The notes under the pieces: model-generated | What the model saw: the letters and a program-made list of their open reading frames with translations, nothing else | Told to the model about the DNA's origin: nothing | The model's database searches: none | In this document: positions 44,627 to 55,000 of the stretch, piece after piece | Numbering within the stretch: the first letter of the stretch is position 1 | Layout of the letters: every line of letters begins with the position of its first letter | Made by a program: the position numbers and the translations under genes | Source of the DNA: CAVYXZ01 sp965223835 | Lineage (GTDB): Bacteria > Chloroflexota > Anaerolineae > Aggregatilineales > Phototrophicaceae | Assembly (NCBI GenBank): GCA_965223835.1 | Contig: CBDCXQ010000001.1 | Location: 868,001-932,000, forward strand | DNA length: 64,000 bases | Direction of reading: 5' to 3'

Positions 44627-45406
44627 TCAAAGATGACTTTCAAATTCATCCGGTAGAATACTAGCTACGCTCAGCTGATGCAAAGAGCCAATTCCGTAGC
44701 TCCTCAACCAACAATTATTAGATCCTTCGCCGACAGCAGTCAAAGAGCGAAGAACTGGTGTCAGGTCAATCTCCATCTGGATTTCTATGGATTCTAGCGG
44801 AATGCTCAGACCACAACCTATAGCCTTCAAAACTGCTTCTTTACATGTCCAATATATATAGAAGGCTCGAGTCTGGTCTATCGCTGGAAAGCCAAGAAAC
44901 TGCTGTAGCTCCCATTCGGACAAACAGGTGCGAGCCACGTCGAACAGGTCCTCTATTGGGTTAATCTTCTCAAGATCTACTCCAATTGGCTGGTCTCCTG
45001 TAATCGCACAAACAAAGTGGGTATCTGAATACGACACATTGAACGATGGTCCTTGAGACACTGAGGGCTTTCCACACGGGTTGTAGGAAAAGATAATTTG
45101 CTGCGGGGCAAGGTGAGTGTAATAACTCAACAGCTGCCTCAATAGGCCACGCCCAATGATATACCGGTTCTTATGCTCAGTGAATCTGAATTGGAGCGTC
45201 CGTTCGCGTTCGTCTAAAGATAGCATTGCCTCAAATCGATCGAGGTCCGCTTGAAAGCTGTCGAAATATCCTGTCCAGACATGGATAGTGCCATCATTTG
45301 GAAGAAATACTGCTGGACTGTGTTGGGTTATGCTAAAATGTGTAATTTGCATATACAGTCCGATTGACTGAGTTTCCGGCGTAGATGTCCTGAGATCTTG
45401 TTTCAT
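44627..45406 (-). CDS. Sfp-type 4'-phosphopantetheinyl transferase
   Basis: Activates the carrier (T) domains of the peptide synthetases in the same cluster by adding phosphopantetheine. The 259-aa product has the Sfp-type blocks: GRGLLRQLLSYY, the P-loop-like SYNPCGKPSV, the Mg-binding IGVDLEKINPIEDLF and the final YWTCKEAVLKAIGCGLSIPL. The ATG at 45406 overlaps the decarboxylase stop (ATGA), so the two are coupled; an internal Met at residue 19 is the alternative. This places a dedicated activator at the end of the cluster. Confidence 0.92.
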   Translation of the reverse strand: MKQDLRTSTPETQSIGLYMQITHFSITQHSPAVFLPNDGTIHVWTGYFDSFQADLDRFEAMLSLDERERTLQFRFTEHKNRYIIGRGLLRQLLSYYTHLAPQQIIFSYNPCGKPSVSQGPSFNVSYSDTHFVCAITGDQPIGVDLEKINPIEDLFDVARTCLSEWELQQFLGFPAIDQTRAFYIYWTCKEAVLKAIGCGLSIPLESIEIQMEIDLTPVLRSLTAVGEGSNNCWLRSYGIGSLHQLSVASILPDEFESHL

Positions 45407-46908
45407 AAGTGATTTTCCAAAGCAGTATCATCATGATTGGTCAAAAGCTCACTTCCCAACCGCACTACTTCGTTCACCAGCAGCTCATAGTCTTCAAGTC
45501 TGCTGCGGTGGTTGGTTATCGCAACACGAATAACGACCCTCCCGTCTAGCACAGTATGTGAGGGGAAGACGAGACCTCCGTATTGCAAACGGTGTACAAT
45601 TTCCAAGTTGAGTGCATCAATCTTATCAGTCGGAAGCTCAAGTTTGGCAAATCGAAAGCACACGACATTAAGTGATATGGGAGCAGCTAGTTGCAATCTA
45701 TCGTAGGTCTGGATGAGATGCCCTAGATAGCGTGCATGCCATATGTTCTGACGAATCTGATTCTCGAAACGTCGTACACCGTGTTCCTTAAGACAAAGCC
45801 ATATCTTTAGCGCTCGAAAACGCCGGCTAAGTTCGATTCCGAAATCCGGGAAGCTTATCACTGGTTTGCCATCGTGATTGGGGTTGGAAGCAAGGTAGCT
45901 GGGCGAAATCGAGAACGTGTTTCGATGCACGTGAGCATCCTTGATAAACACACAACCAATGTCATAAGGTAAAAACATCCATTTGTGTAGATCGAACGCC
46001 AATGAGTCAGCGCGATTAAGAGGTCCTAGCACTGGTTGGATCTCAGGGCAAAGCCATGCCAACGCACCAAAGGCTCCATCAAGATGCAGCCAGATGTCCT
46101 CATGCTCGCAAATGTCGGCGAGCTGCGCGATATCATCGATGGCCCCAGTGTTTACAGTACCTACATTGCCGATGATACAGAAAGGTTTGCGACCTGCCCG
46201 TTGATCCTGCTCAATTGCTGCTCGCAGTGCTGTGAGGTCTATGCGGTAGTCCCTGCTAACAGGTAACTGCCTTAGGCAATTTCTGCCCAACCCTAGCAAT
46301 TCAACTGCCTTTTGAACTGAACTGTGTGTCTCGCGTGAGCAATACAAGATCATATGTTGTGACAGTGTGGTCATGCCTTCTAACTGTATGTCCACTGAAG
46401 CTTTGGCGTTTCTTGCAACTGCCAACGCAATGATATTTGACATCGATGTGCCGCTTGTCAACAAAGCGCTGCAAGTTTCAGGAAATCCCAACATGTGCTT
46501 CAGCCAACTCAACACCTGCTCCTCGACCAAATTGGCGGCGTTCTCGAACGAACTAACGCTTGGATTCATGGCCGATGCTAACAGATCAGCCAGAATGCCC
46601 ATTGGTAAGCTTGTGCCGTTAACCCATCCCCAAAATCGTGGGTGGTTGTTGCCGCGTGGAAAAGGCGAAACCAGATCTCGAAAATCATTGTAGGCACTGC
46701 GGCTATCCCCTGGATTAAGCGGTGGCAATTTGTTATCTAATTCTGCACGTACATTCGCAGGGACCGGTTGCCAGACAGGCTTGTCACGAAGTCCACTGAG
46801 ATCATTGATTAAATCATCGATTATCTGGTGTCCAAGCTGCCGCAATTCTTCCCAGTTTTCAGGATCCAGGGTAATATCCTGACGATCCTTCTCTCGCACG
46901 TCATCCAT
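45403..46908 (-). CDS. PLP-dependent amino acid decarboxylase (group II)
   Basis: A 501-aa decarboxylase of the aromatic-amino-acid/glutamate/aspartate family. The PLP lysine is in FDLHKWMFLPYD, the cofactor-binding Asp in WLHLDGAFGALAWL; TSGTSMSNIIALAVAR is the phosphate-binding part. Substrate is not readable by eye. Aspartate would give beta-alanine, which fits the beta-amino-acid-like code of the second synthetase; Tyr, Phe or Trp decarboxylation to an amine is the alternative. It lies three bases after the helical small protein and overlaps the PPTase gene. Confidence 0.88.
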   Translation of the reverse strand: MDDVREKDRQDITLDPENWEELRQLGHQIIDDLINDLSGLRDKPVWQPVPANVRAELDNKLPPLNPGDSRSAYNDFRDLVSPFPRGNNHPRFWGWVNGTSLPMGILADLLASAMNPSVSSFENAANLVEEQVLSWLKHMLGFPETCSALLTSGTSMSNIIALAVARNAKASVDIQLEGMTTLSQHMILYCSRETHSSVQKAVELLGLGRNCLRQLPVSRDYRIDLTALRAAIEQDQRAGRKPFCIIGNVGTVNTGAIDDIAQLADICEHEDIWLHLDGAFGALAWLCPEIQPVLGPLNRADSLAFDLHKWMFLPYDIGCVFIKDAHVHRNTFSISPSYLASNPNHDGKPVISFPDFGIELSRRFRALKIWLCLKEHGVRRFENQIRQNIWHARYLGHLIQTYDRLQLAAPISLNVVCFRFAKLELPTDKIDALNLEIVHRLQYGGLVFPSHTVLDGRVVIRVAITNHRSRLEDYELLVNEVVRLGSELLTNHDDTALENHL

Positions 46909-46911
46909 GGA

Positions 46912-47310
46912 TCATGCCTCTCTAGCACGGCGTATGACACCAATAATGCCTGTCACCCACACTATTCCATCGCCTATTGCTGCCATCTCCTCCAGTGACA
47001 TCGTTTCGGTGTCGGTGGAAATCCATGCCTTCTTGAGATTTTCAGCATATTGGCGAAATGCTTGGTCGACATGCTCCCAGTCTTCATCTGAAGCAAAAGT
47101 TTCTTTGATCTTCTGGAAATAGTCCGCATATGTCTCAGAGGCACGCGCAGAAATCTCGCTTGCCTGTAAGGCCTGCAAGAGAGTTGTGCTATATTTGCTG
47201 TACGCCTCAATAATCTCTTGTTCCGCTTCGGGCGATGCCCATATCTGCTGCAATGCCTCCCTGAAACTGACGACTGCCGACCCAAAATCAGGTATTTCAT
47301 TTGTTGCCAT
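46912..47310 (-). CDS. Small helical protein of unknown function
   Basis: A 132-aa product with a strong GGAGG six to seven bases before the ATG at 47310. The sequence is almost all amphipathic helix (EALQQIWASPEAEQEIIEAY, then TYADYFQKIKETFASDEDWE), with a hydrophobic segment near the end (IGDGIVWVTGIIGVI), which may be a membrane or lipid contact. It is not clearly related to a known family; phasin-like proteins have a similar look. It lies three bases before the decarboxylase gene, in the same operon, and resembles in type the small protein upstream of the synthetases (61583-62020). Confidence 0.7.
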   Translation of the reverse strand: MATNEIPDFGSAVVSFREALQQIWASPEAEQEIIEAYSKYSTTLLQALQASEISARASETYADYFQKIKETFASDEDWEHVDQAFRQYAENLKKAWISTDTETMSLEEMAAIGDGIVWVTGIIGVIRRAREA

Positions 47311-47347
47311 GTAAATCCTCCACGCCTAAATGTCATTGAAATTATAG

Positions 47348-47695
47348 TTATGTCTTGTTAACCGTGTTCAAGAGTGCGCCAAAACCAGCTTCTCCTGCCA
47401 ATTCAATGAGCCAATCTTCCAGAGCTACGATGTCATGATAACTGTGCAAGTCTTCCCCCATTAAATCACTGATGGTGCCTTTGAAGACCCGCAGCCAGGG
47501 ACGCACTGTCCCATTCGCATCTGCCCTGTACAGCACGAACCCACGGTACCCCAGTCTAGGTTGAGGCTGCGGTCCATCTATAGTTGGAAGTGTAGATTTT
47601 AGCCGGTTTGTCAATTCCACAGCGTTACCGGCGCTTAGCGCCCATCTGGGGTTAGGGCGACCACTGAAAATGTCGATTTCAATCTCAATCTGCAC
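47348..47695 (-). CDS. Small FSGRPNP-domain protein
   Basis: The 115-aa product starts at a GTG with AAGG upstream. It opens IEIDIFSGRPNPRWALS, a motif also found at the start of the next gene upstream (VTMDVFSGRPNPSWKLT), and both continue with a LPKLGFR or PRLGYRGF segment. It is thus the single-domain paralogue of the longer protein. The rest (LHSYHDIVALEDWLIELAG) is helical. I know of the motif in uncharacterised bacterial proteins but not its role. It could modify or inhibit its larger sibling. Confidence 0.7.
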   Translation of the reverse strand: MQIEIEIDIFSGRPNPRWALSAGNAVELTNRLKSTLPTIDGPQPQPRLGYRGFVLYRADANGTVRPWLRVFKGTISDLMGEDLHSYHDIVALEDWLIELAGEAGFGALLNTVNKT

Positions 47696-47707
47696 GCTGA
47701 AGCCTTA

Positions 47708-48631
47708 TCATATTACCTGCATTCCAAGTGGAGCATAGAAATAGCCGCAGAAGACGCTATACGGTAATCGATCACAATTTTCTGGGGTTAACGCGCCACC
47801 TATCACGCGTCCCTGATTGTCACGATTTGTCGCAATCGACCAGCCAAGTTTCTGCGCCCAGATGTTATCAGGATGTAGTCGCCACCAGTGAAAATCGAAA
47901 CCCGGCCAGATAGCCAGTGCCAATACGCGATCGGTACCTTCGCACTGTAGCCTACAACCATCCGCAGCCGCTGCTACCATGATCGCCTCACAGTCAAAAG
48001 AAGTGTAAAGATGATTCGAGCGGCGGCCAGGCTGCGCCAGAGTATTGGAAATAAGGTTCGCAGCATAATTGTAGCAATTGTTGTACGGTCGAATATTGAA
48101 CGAGTTCCATATTCCGAGGCGCAGAGGCGTGAGGAAGGGATAGCAAGACAGCGATGCAAGAGACAGGTCGGTTGCCTGCGTCGGCTCGGACACAACCTCC
48201 GCTTCCACTTCGGCTATAGTGGGCGTTGAACGCTCCGCTGTGAGGGATGCAAGGACTTCATTCAGGATCTCATCACTCACTTGACCTTTGGCGGTTTCCA
48301 AAAGCCAACGTGCATTGTCTGCATCGGTTGCAGCATCCTTTGGCTCAGAGCGTGAAGGTTGCGCTGAGATATTGGCAGCGCCGTGCTGACTGACAACCAC
48401 CTGAGTTGCCGACGCGCCAACACGAAATCGATACGGCAAGCTGATAGGCTCGCCACGGTCGGTCAGGTCCTTTTCAACGATAAAATTGCGAAACCCCAGT
48501 TTAGGCAATTGCCAAACATCCCCATCTACTGGCTGTCCCTCAATTCGTGCTGCTAACTCTTCTGCCTCTTTGGGTGTCAGCTTCCAACTTGGATTGGGAC
48601 GCCCGGAAAAAACGTCCATAGTTACGCGCAT
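47708..48631 (-). CDS. FSGRPNP-domain protein with Cys/His hydrolase-like domain
   Basis: A 307-aa two-part protein. Residues 1-90 hold the FSGRPNPSWKLT domain shared with the small neighbour. The C-terminal part has NNCYNYAANLISNTLAQPGR and, downstream, WPGFDFHWWRLHPDNIWA; a Cys near the start of a helix and a His in a later strand are the arrangement of papain- or NlpC-like hydrolases and amidases. The start two bases after the third synthetase (GGGGAGG inside its 3' end) shows coupling to it. It is a candidate for product release or trimming, as no thioesterase is present. Function is inference. Confidence 0.65.
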   Translation of the reverse strand: MRVTMDVFSGRPNPSWKLTPKEAEELAARIEGQPVDGDVWQLPKLGFRNFIVEKDLTDRGEPISLPYRFRVGASATQVVVSQHGAANISAQPSRSEPKDAATDADNARWLLETAKGQVSDEILNEVLASLTAERSTPTIAEVEAEVVSEPTQATDLSLASLSCYPFLTPLRLGIWNSFNIRPYNNCYNYAANLISNTLAQPGRRSNHLYTSFDCEAIMVAAAADGCRLQCEGTDRVLALAIWPGFDFHWWRLHPDNIWAQKLGWSIATNRDNQGRVIGGALTPENCDRLPYSVFCGYFYAPLGMQVI

Positions 48632-48633
48632 GG

Positions 48634-51600
48634 CTAGGTCCTCCCCTGGTCCGGATTTTCTCTGTCATTGGTGAGTTCTCGTTCAACTTGCTCGTCGCTG
48701 GTGTCCAGAACTTCGAGCACAAGTGCCGTGGTGATCTCAAGGCGCTCGATATCACTGCTGTTCGATTGGAGGATTGCAGTCAGTGTTTCAACCGTTGGTG
48801 ATTCAAACAATGCCCTGAGGGGCAACTCGGCCTGCAAGTATTCGCGAACGCGCGATACCACTCTGGTAGCAAGGAGTGAGTCGCCGCCCAGATGGGCGAA
48901 AAAATCGTCATGAATGCCAATTTCATCGATCTTAAGCACATCCGAGAAGATTCGTGCCACGATTTCCTGGAGTGCAGTTTGAGGTAATGTCCGCTGCTCC
49001 GAGCCCCTGCTTACGGGTGGCTGCCCCTGAGTAAGTTCAACCAATGTACGGGCATCTGCCTTGCCACTGCTCGTCAGGGGGATCGATTCGATGGGAATGA
49101 TCCTCCCAGGAATCATATAGGAGGGCAGTTTCGTCTGTAGAAAGCGGTCGAGGTTCGCGATTAACTCTGAAACATTCTGGTCAGGTGTTGGAACCACACA
49201 TGCGACCAGACGCTTATCGTGTAATCCGAATTCGCTTGCCAAAACCACGGCATCAGCCACACCGTCATATTGACGCATCGCGGTCTCCACATCTCCTGGC
49301 TCAATACGGTAGCCGCGAATCTTGAGCTGACGATCAACCCTTCCCAAAAATTGGAGTTCGCCATCAGCTCGAAGGCGCACCAAATCTCCGGTTCGATAAA
49401 GGCGTTCACCTGGTCTATGAGTGATATGATCTGGAAGAAAGCTATTGGCGGTGGCGTGGGGAGCAGCAACGTATCCCTCGGCAACGCCGATGCCGCCAAT
49501 ATAGAGTTCACCAGGAACACCGGTTCCGGCTGGTGCTCCATTTGAATCAAGAACATAAAGGCGGCTGTTGGCGATAGGTCGGCCAATGGGAACTGGTCCA
49601 CTCCTGACCTCGCGTGCCTTTAGTTCGTAAACGGAACAGCCTACGGTGGCCTCAGTTGGACCATACTCGTTGAAGATAGGCATATCAGGTGCGGTATCGC
49701 GCCAGGGTTCAAGGTCCTCACCCCGTAATGGTTCTCCACCGAGGATCAGCGCGTGTGTACCCGTTGGCGGCCTGCGATCGACTGAGAGGTTGCGCAGTGC
49801 GATCAGATGAGATGGTGTCAGCTTGACGAAACTGAACGTGGGACCATCCCGCATAGCACAGGCTAGAGACTCGATCAGATTTTCGCCCTCCAGAAAGACA
49901 ACCGCTTTTCCACTAATCAGCGGCAGGAAGAGCGATGTTATGGACAGATCGGACGAGATTGGTGAAGTCAGTGGCGCTCCAATCCCCGATTCGACCGGAT
50001 ACATATGTCTTGCCCACTCAAGGTAGTTGGTGACACTACGATGCGAAACCATCACCCCTTTCGGGCGTCCTGTCGACCCAGAAGTGAAGATAACATAGGC
50101 GCAATCCGTGGGTGAAATCTCGATGTCGACGCTGGCATCGGTGGAAACCTTATCAGGTGCATCGGTATCAAGGAGCAGCAAATGCACACCACTTCCGACC
50201 AGCAGCGGGGCTAGCGCTTCTGTTGTTACGACTAATTCGATTGAGGCATCTTCGACCATGTACAACAAGCGTGCGGGAGGCACTGTAATGTCAAGCGGCA
50301 CAAAGGCATTTCCGGATTCCAGGATACCAAGGACCGCCGAGACCATGTCAAAACTCGGTTCGACCAAGAGTCCGATGTTGCGCCGGATTCTGGGATCAAC
50401 CGCCTGTATTCTTCGAGCAAACACGTTGGCTCTACGTGCCAGCTCTTCATAGGAGATGGTTTCCACGCCTTTACACAGTGCTGGATCCTCAGGCGTAATC
50501 GCCGCTTGGCGACTAAACAGCGTGTGTACCTTGACATCGGACGGAATGCTCCCGTTTGTGCTATTCCACTCAAACAGCAGTTGCTGCTGCTCATTTTCAG
50601 ACAGAATCGGCAGACTCCGAATTGCTTCATCAGGATTAGCTAACGTGGAACTGAGCAAGTTAAGATAATGCTCAGACATGGCTTGTACGGTCTCGCGTGC
50701 GAAAAGTTGGCTACTATACTCAATGACGCCCCGAATATCTGTGCCCGTATCCCACAAGTTGAATGTCAGGTCATAGATTGTCGTCGATCGTTCGATACTC
50801 AAGGACCGGTTCCAGTCACCTTTGGTCGTGTTCGTACTTCCTCCCTGTGAACTTGCGACAAGCTGGAAACTCACCTGGAAGAGCGGGTTTCGGCTCAAAT
50901 CATGTTGGGGATTTAAGGCAGCGACCAATCGAGAAAATGGCAAGTCTTGATGATTGTAAGCATCTAGCGTCATTTTCCGCACACGCTTGAGCAGTTCCCG
51001 AAATGATGGGTTCCCAGATACGTCCATCCGCAAGACTAAATTGTTGATAAAGAAACCAACGATTTCTTCGAGTTCGGTGTGAGTGCGGTTGGCGACGGGC
51101 ATGCCAACTACCAGATCATCTTGCTGACAGTAGCGATTCAGCAAAACGTAAAAGGCTGATAACAGGATCATGAAAAGCGTAGTATCCGTTTCTTTTCCCA
51201 AATCTCGGAGGGCCATTACCGTTTCATTATGAAGCGCGATTTCAAGGTAGCTTCCACGAAACTGCTGAATGGCTGGACGAACATGGTCGATGGGCAGGTC
51301 AAGTGTAGGCAGGTTATCTAGGGCCCGAGTCCAGAAAGCGAGTTGTTCTTCCAGCGCACCTTTTTCGAATTCGGCACGTTGCCACACTGTATAGTCGACA
51401 TACTGGATCTTCTGTTCGCTCATCGATGGTTGGCGGCCTGAAACTTCATAGGTGTAAAGCGCTGACAAATCCCGGAAGATGATCTCCAGCGACCACGCAT
51501 CGGCAATGATGTGATGAATCACGAACAGAAAAACCGACTCAAAGGCATCGATTCGGATTAGCGTAGCCCGGAAGAGCGGGGCTTTTGAAAGGTCGAACGG

Positions 51601-52047
51601 GAACTCGGCCATTTCCTTCGCAAACTGTTTTATTCTTGACTCGCGTGCTTGCAGCCCAAGCGTAGTGAAGTCCTCAAACGTAAGATTCAGGGGGACCGAT
51701 TCGAGTATCCTTTGCACTGGCTCAGCATCGACGACCGTAAAGGCCGTGCGTAACGCTTCGTGGCGTCGAACCAGCTCTGATAATGCTCGTTCCAGTGCCT
51801 CACGCGAAACCGCAGCTGGGATACGCTGTGCGAACGCCAGGTTATAAAAGGTATTGCCCGGTGACAGTTGATCAAGGAACCACAGACGCTCTTGGGCGAA
51901 CGAGAGAGGGAAATCGCTGCGGTCGCGGGAAATATGCGGTATGCCTATCGTTGATTCTGTCCGCTTATCTTCCAATCTGTTCAGGAGCCGCTGCCGCGCG
52001 TGGGGCGACAACGCGCGAATGCGTTCCTCAAGATCACTCATGCTCAT
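48634..52047 (-). CDS. Nonribosomal peptide synthetase, C-A-T (Asn-type)
   Basis: The 1137-aa third synthetase has a condensation domain (HHIIADAWS near residue 178), an adenylation domain (FTSGSTGRPKG, then the final LTSSGKADAR) and a carrier domain (LGGDS, Ser near 1057). The ten-residue specificity code read by eye is DLTKIGEVGK, one change from the known Asn code DLTKLGEVGK, so Asn is likely. The C-terminus ends about 80 residues after the carrier serine with no thioesterase, reductase or condensation-like domain. The ATG overlaps the previous stop (ATGA). It should add the last residue. Confidence 0.93.
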   Translation of the reverse strand: MSMSDLEERIRALSPHARQRLLNRLEDKRTESTIGIPHISRDRSDFPLSFAQERLWFLDQLSPGNTFYNLAFAQRIPAAVSREALERALSELVRRHEALRTAFTVVDAEPVQRILESVPLNLTFEDFTTLGLQARESRIKQFAKEMAEFPFDLSKAPLFRATLIRIDAFESVFLFVIHHIIADAWSLEIIFRDLSALYTYEVSGRQPSMSEQKIQYVDYTVWQRAEFEKGALEEQLAFWTRALDNLPTLDLPIDHVRPAIQQFRGSYLEIALHNETVMALRDLGKETDTTLFMILLSAFYVLLNRYCQQDDLVVGMPVANRTHTELEEIVGFFINNLVLRMDVSGNPSFRELLKRVRKMTLDAYNHQDLPFSRLVAALNPQHDLSRNPLFQVSFQLVASSQGGSTNTTKGDWNRSLSIERSTTIYDLTFNLWDTGTDIRGVIEYSSQLFARETVQAMSEHYLNLLSSTLANPDEAIRSLPILSENEQQQLLFEWNSTNGSIPSDVKVHTLFSRQAAITPEDPALCKGVETISYEELARRANVFARRIQAVDPRIRRNIGLLVEPSFDMVSAVLGILESGNAFVPLDITVPPARLLYMVEDASIELVVTTEALAPLLVGSGVHLLLLDTDAPDKVSTDASVDIEISPTDCAYVIFTSGSTGRPKGVMVSHRSVTNYLEWARHMYPVESGIGAPLTSPISSDLSITSLFLPLISGKAVVFLEGENLIESLACAMRDGPTFSFVKLTPSHLIALRNLSVDRRPPTGTHALILGGEPLRGEDLEPWRDTAPDMPIFNEYGPTEATVGCSVYELKAREVRSGPVPIGRPIANSRLYVLDSNGAPAGTGVPGELYIGGIGVAEGYVAAPHATANSFLPDHITHRPGERLYRTGDLVRLRADGELQFLGRVDRQLKIRGYRIEPGDVETAMRQYDGVADAVVLASEFGLHDKRLVACVVPTPDQNVSELIANLDRFLQTKLPSYMIPGRIIPIESIPLTSSGKADARTLVELTQGQPPVSRGSEQRTLPQTALQEIVARIFSDVLKIDEIGIHDDFFAHLGGDSLLATRVVSRVREYLQAELPLRALFESPTVETLTAILQSNSSDIERLEITTALVLEVLDTSDEQVERELTNDRENPDQGRT

Positions 52048-55000
52048 TCTCCCGTCTCATATTCGTCGAGGTCTGCAAGAAGAGTCTCAATCTCATCCGC
52101 TGATAATCCTTCCAGCTCTGCCATGATGGCCTCAATGCTGCTAGAATCATCATCTGCGCCCAATCGGCGCGTGATTTCCCCGGCGAGCTGCGCGACCGTT
52201 GGCGCATCAAAGACTTCTCTCAAGGGAATCTCCACGCCGAACTCATCACGCACGCGTGAAACCAACCGTGTAGCCAGCAGCGAATGTCCCCCCAGATGAG
52301 CGAAAAAATCATCGTGGATACCTACTGCCGTAACACCAAGGATGTTCTGGAAATGCGTCACCAAACTCTTCTCAATGTCGTTTTGTGGAATGGCAGATGT
52401 ACGACGTTCAATTGAAGGAATTTCCAACTCTAATAATGCCCGACGATTTCGCTTGCCGCTAGGAGTTTTCGGAATGGTCTCAACCCATACGACTGCTGCG
52501 GGCACCATGAACGCGGGAAGGTTTTGAGAAAGATAAGCAAGAACTTCCTTTGTATCGCGATGTCCACCAGCTGCTACCACATAAGCAACTAGACGTGTAT
52601 CCGAGTCCCCGTAGGCGCGTGACAATACGACAGATTCGTGAACCCCAGGGTGTTTATTGATGAGACTCTCAATCTCGCCAGGTTCGATGCGAAAACCACG
52701 CAGATTAATCTGATCGTCCTCGCGCCCTACGACGACGAGCGACCCGTCTGGAAGCAGCTTTGCGAGATCGCCGGTGTCGTAGAGTCGGGCGTTGGGGTTG
52801 TCGCTAAATATGTGGGGGATAAAGTGCTTGGCTGTTAAGTTTGGCCGATTAACATAGCCCCGCGCGAGACAAACACCCCCGACGTGCAACCGCCCAACAA
52901 TACCAATGGGAACAGGCTCAAGATTATTATCAAGTACATAGACCTCAGTGTTGTCGATGGGATGTCCAACAGGCAGCAGTTCACCCGCTGCCTCTGTCTT
53001 CGACGTGTCGAAGATTGTGGCATCCCATAATTCGGAAGTTCCATAAATGTTGAAGAGAGTTCCATCTGGGACAGACTGCCTGAATCGCTGGTAGAGTTCG
53101 ATGACCAATGGTTCTCCCCCACAGAACCAGAAGCGCAGCGTCGGCAGGTCTTTGCCGAGCGTCGGGTTGGATGCCAGCAGCAGTTCAAGATACGAGGGGA
53201 CCAGGAAAAGCCGTGTGACGTTGTGCTCTGCAAGGAGCTGAATGAAGGAGCCCGGATCGCGTGCGACCCGGTCAGGAGCGATCACTGTAGGTACACCTTG
53301 AAGTACCCCACCAAGCATTTCCCACAGCGAGTCGACGAAATTCAGCGCTGTGCGCATTATCATTACTTCACCTTCTACGAAGGGGTAGGCCCGCCACATC
53401 CAATGGAGGCGATTGAGGATTGTTCGGTAGTCGACAGCGGCACCTTTCGGCAGACCAGTAGAACCCGATGTGTAAAGTATATAGGCTAGGTTCCCCGGTT
53501 CTGCGTGGGGCATCGGCAGGGTTGCGTCTTGATTTGAGATGTCCGCCGCAGCCGTAGATAGATCAACCAGATCAACATGTGTGAACAGTCGAGATAACTC
53601 ATCTTTCGTGATCACTAACTGCGCGCTACAGTCTTCCATCATGTATACCAGACGTTCACGAGGATACGAAGGATCCAACGGGAGATACACCCCTCGCGCT
53701 TTGAGTACCCCCAGAAAAGTGATGACCGCATCGATTGAGAGTTCGAGGCAGACGCCAACGACCGCGCCTGGCGAAACGTCGCGGTCTATCAGGTATTGTG
53801 CCAGTCGGTTCGAGCGTTCATGGACCTCGCTCAGCGTTATCTCACGATCATTCTCGACCAACACCACCGCGTCAGGGCTGCTCGCCACGCGCTCCTCCAT
53901 CAGCTGCATCAAAGGTTTCTCGTCGAAGCCGGGTACATCGGTATTATTCCACTCCACGAGGATTTTGTGTCGCTCTTCGAAAGTCAACAATGACAACGCG
54001 CTCAAAGGCGTTTTGCCAGCGTCCGAAGACTCTGCAAACCCCTTCAGAAGCAATTCAAGGTGACCGGCTAGTCTCGAAATACTTCCCGAGTCCAAACGGT
54101 GGTGGTTGAACAGGAACTTCAGGTGCAGCGCGTCCTCTGGCATAACAATGATGGTTAGGTCTACATCAGTACGCCCGAGATAAAACTGACGTTGATCGGC
54201 AACGTTTCCTTCATCTACCGCAGCAATTGGGAAGTTCTCGAAAATAAGCACACTATCGTATGCTTTTGAGCGTGCAGGTAGATTACTCCATTGTTGCAGT
54301 TGAAGCGGTGAGATGTATTGGAAATTGCTTGCTTGGATCTGACTGGATTGGAGTTCTTTGAGCCATGGCAAAAGTCGCGCGTCGGGTTGAACTGAAACCC
54401 GCAGGGGTATAGTGTTGATGAATAGCCCAATCATGTTCTCAATACCAGGAAGTTCGGCTGGACGACCAGACACAACTATCCCGAAAAGCACATCCGTGTC
54501 CTGGCTGTAACGGCTCAGCAAGATCGCCCAAGCTCCCTGAAAGATTGTGCTGAGTGTTAAGCGACAATCCTGAGCAAAGTCGCGCAACGTATCTGAAAAA
54601 GGCTTAGACAACTGTAGGACAAATTGCCCCTCATTACCTTCGGGTGGAAGCGTGCCGGTACTCAGTCTGCCAATCCCTAAAGTCGTTGGGGCGCTGAAGT
54701 TGTCCAGCATTTTCTTCCAGAAATTCTCGGCTTTCACCATGTCGCGGTTCTGTACCCACTTGATATAGTCGCTGAATGGTCTTCGCTCTGGACCACGATA
54801 TGCCTGGCCTGCGGTTAAGGCCCGGTATTGATCAAGGAGTTCACTGAGTAGAAGTTGGCCGCTCCAGCCATCGAGCAAGATATGATGGAAGTGCCACACG
54901 AACCACTGCTCATTAAATGCCATACGGATCAGGCTGAATCTCATGAGAGGTGGGGTGTCAAGGTCGAACCCGGCAAGGCGTGCTTCCTTGAGAAAATTGT

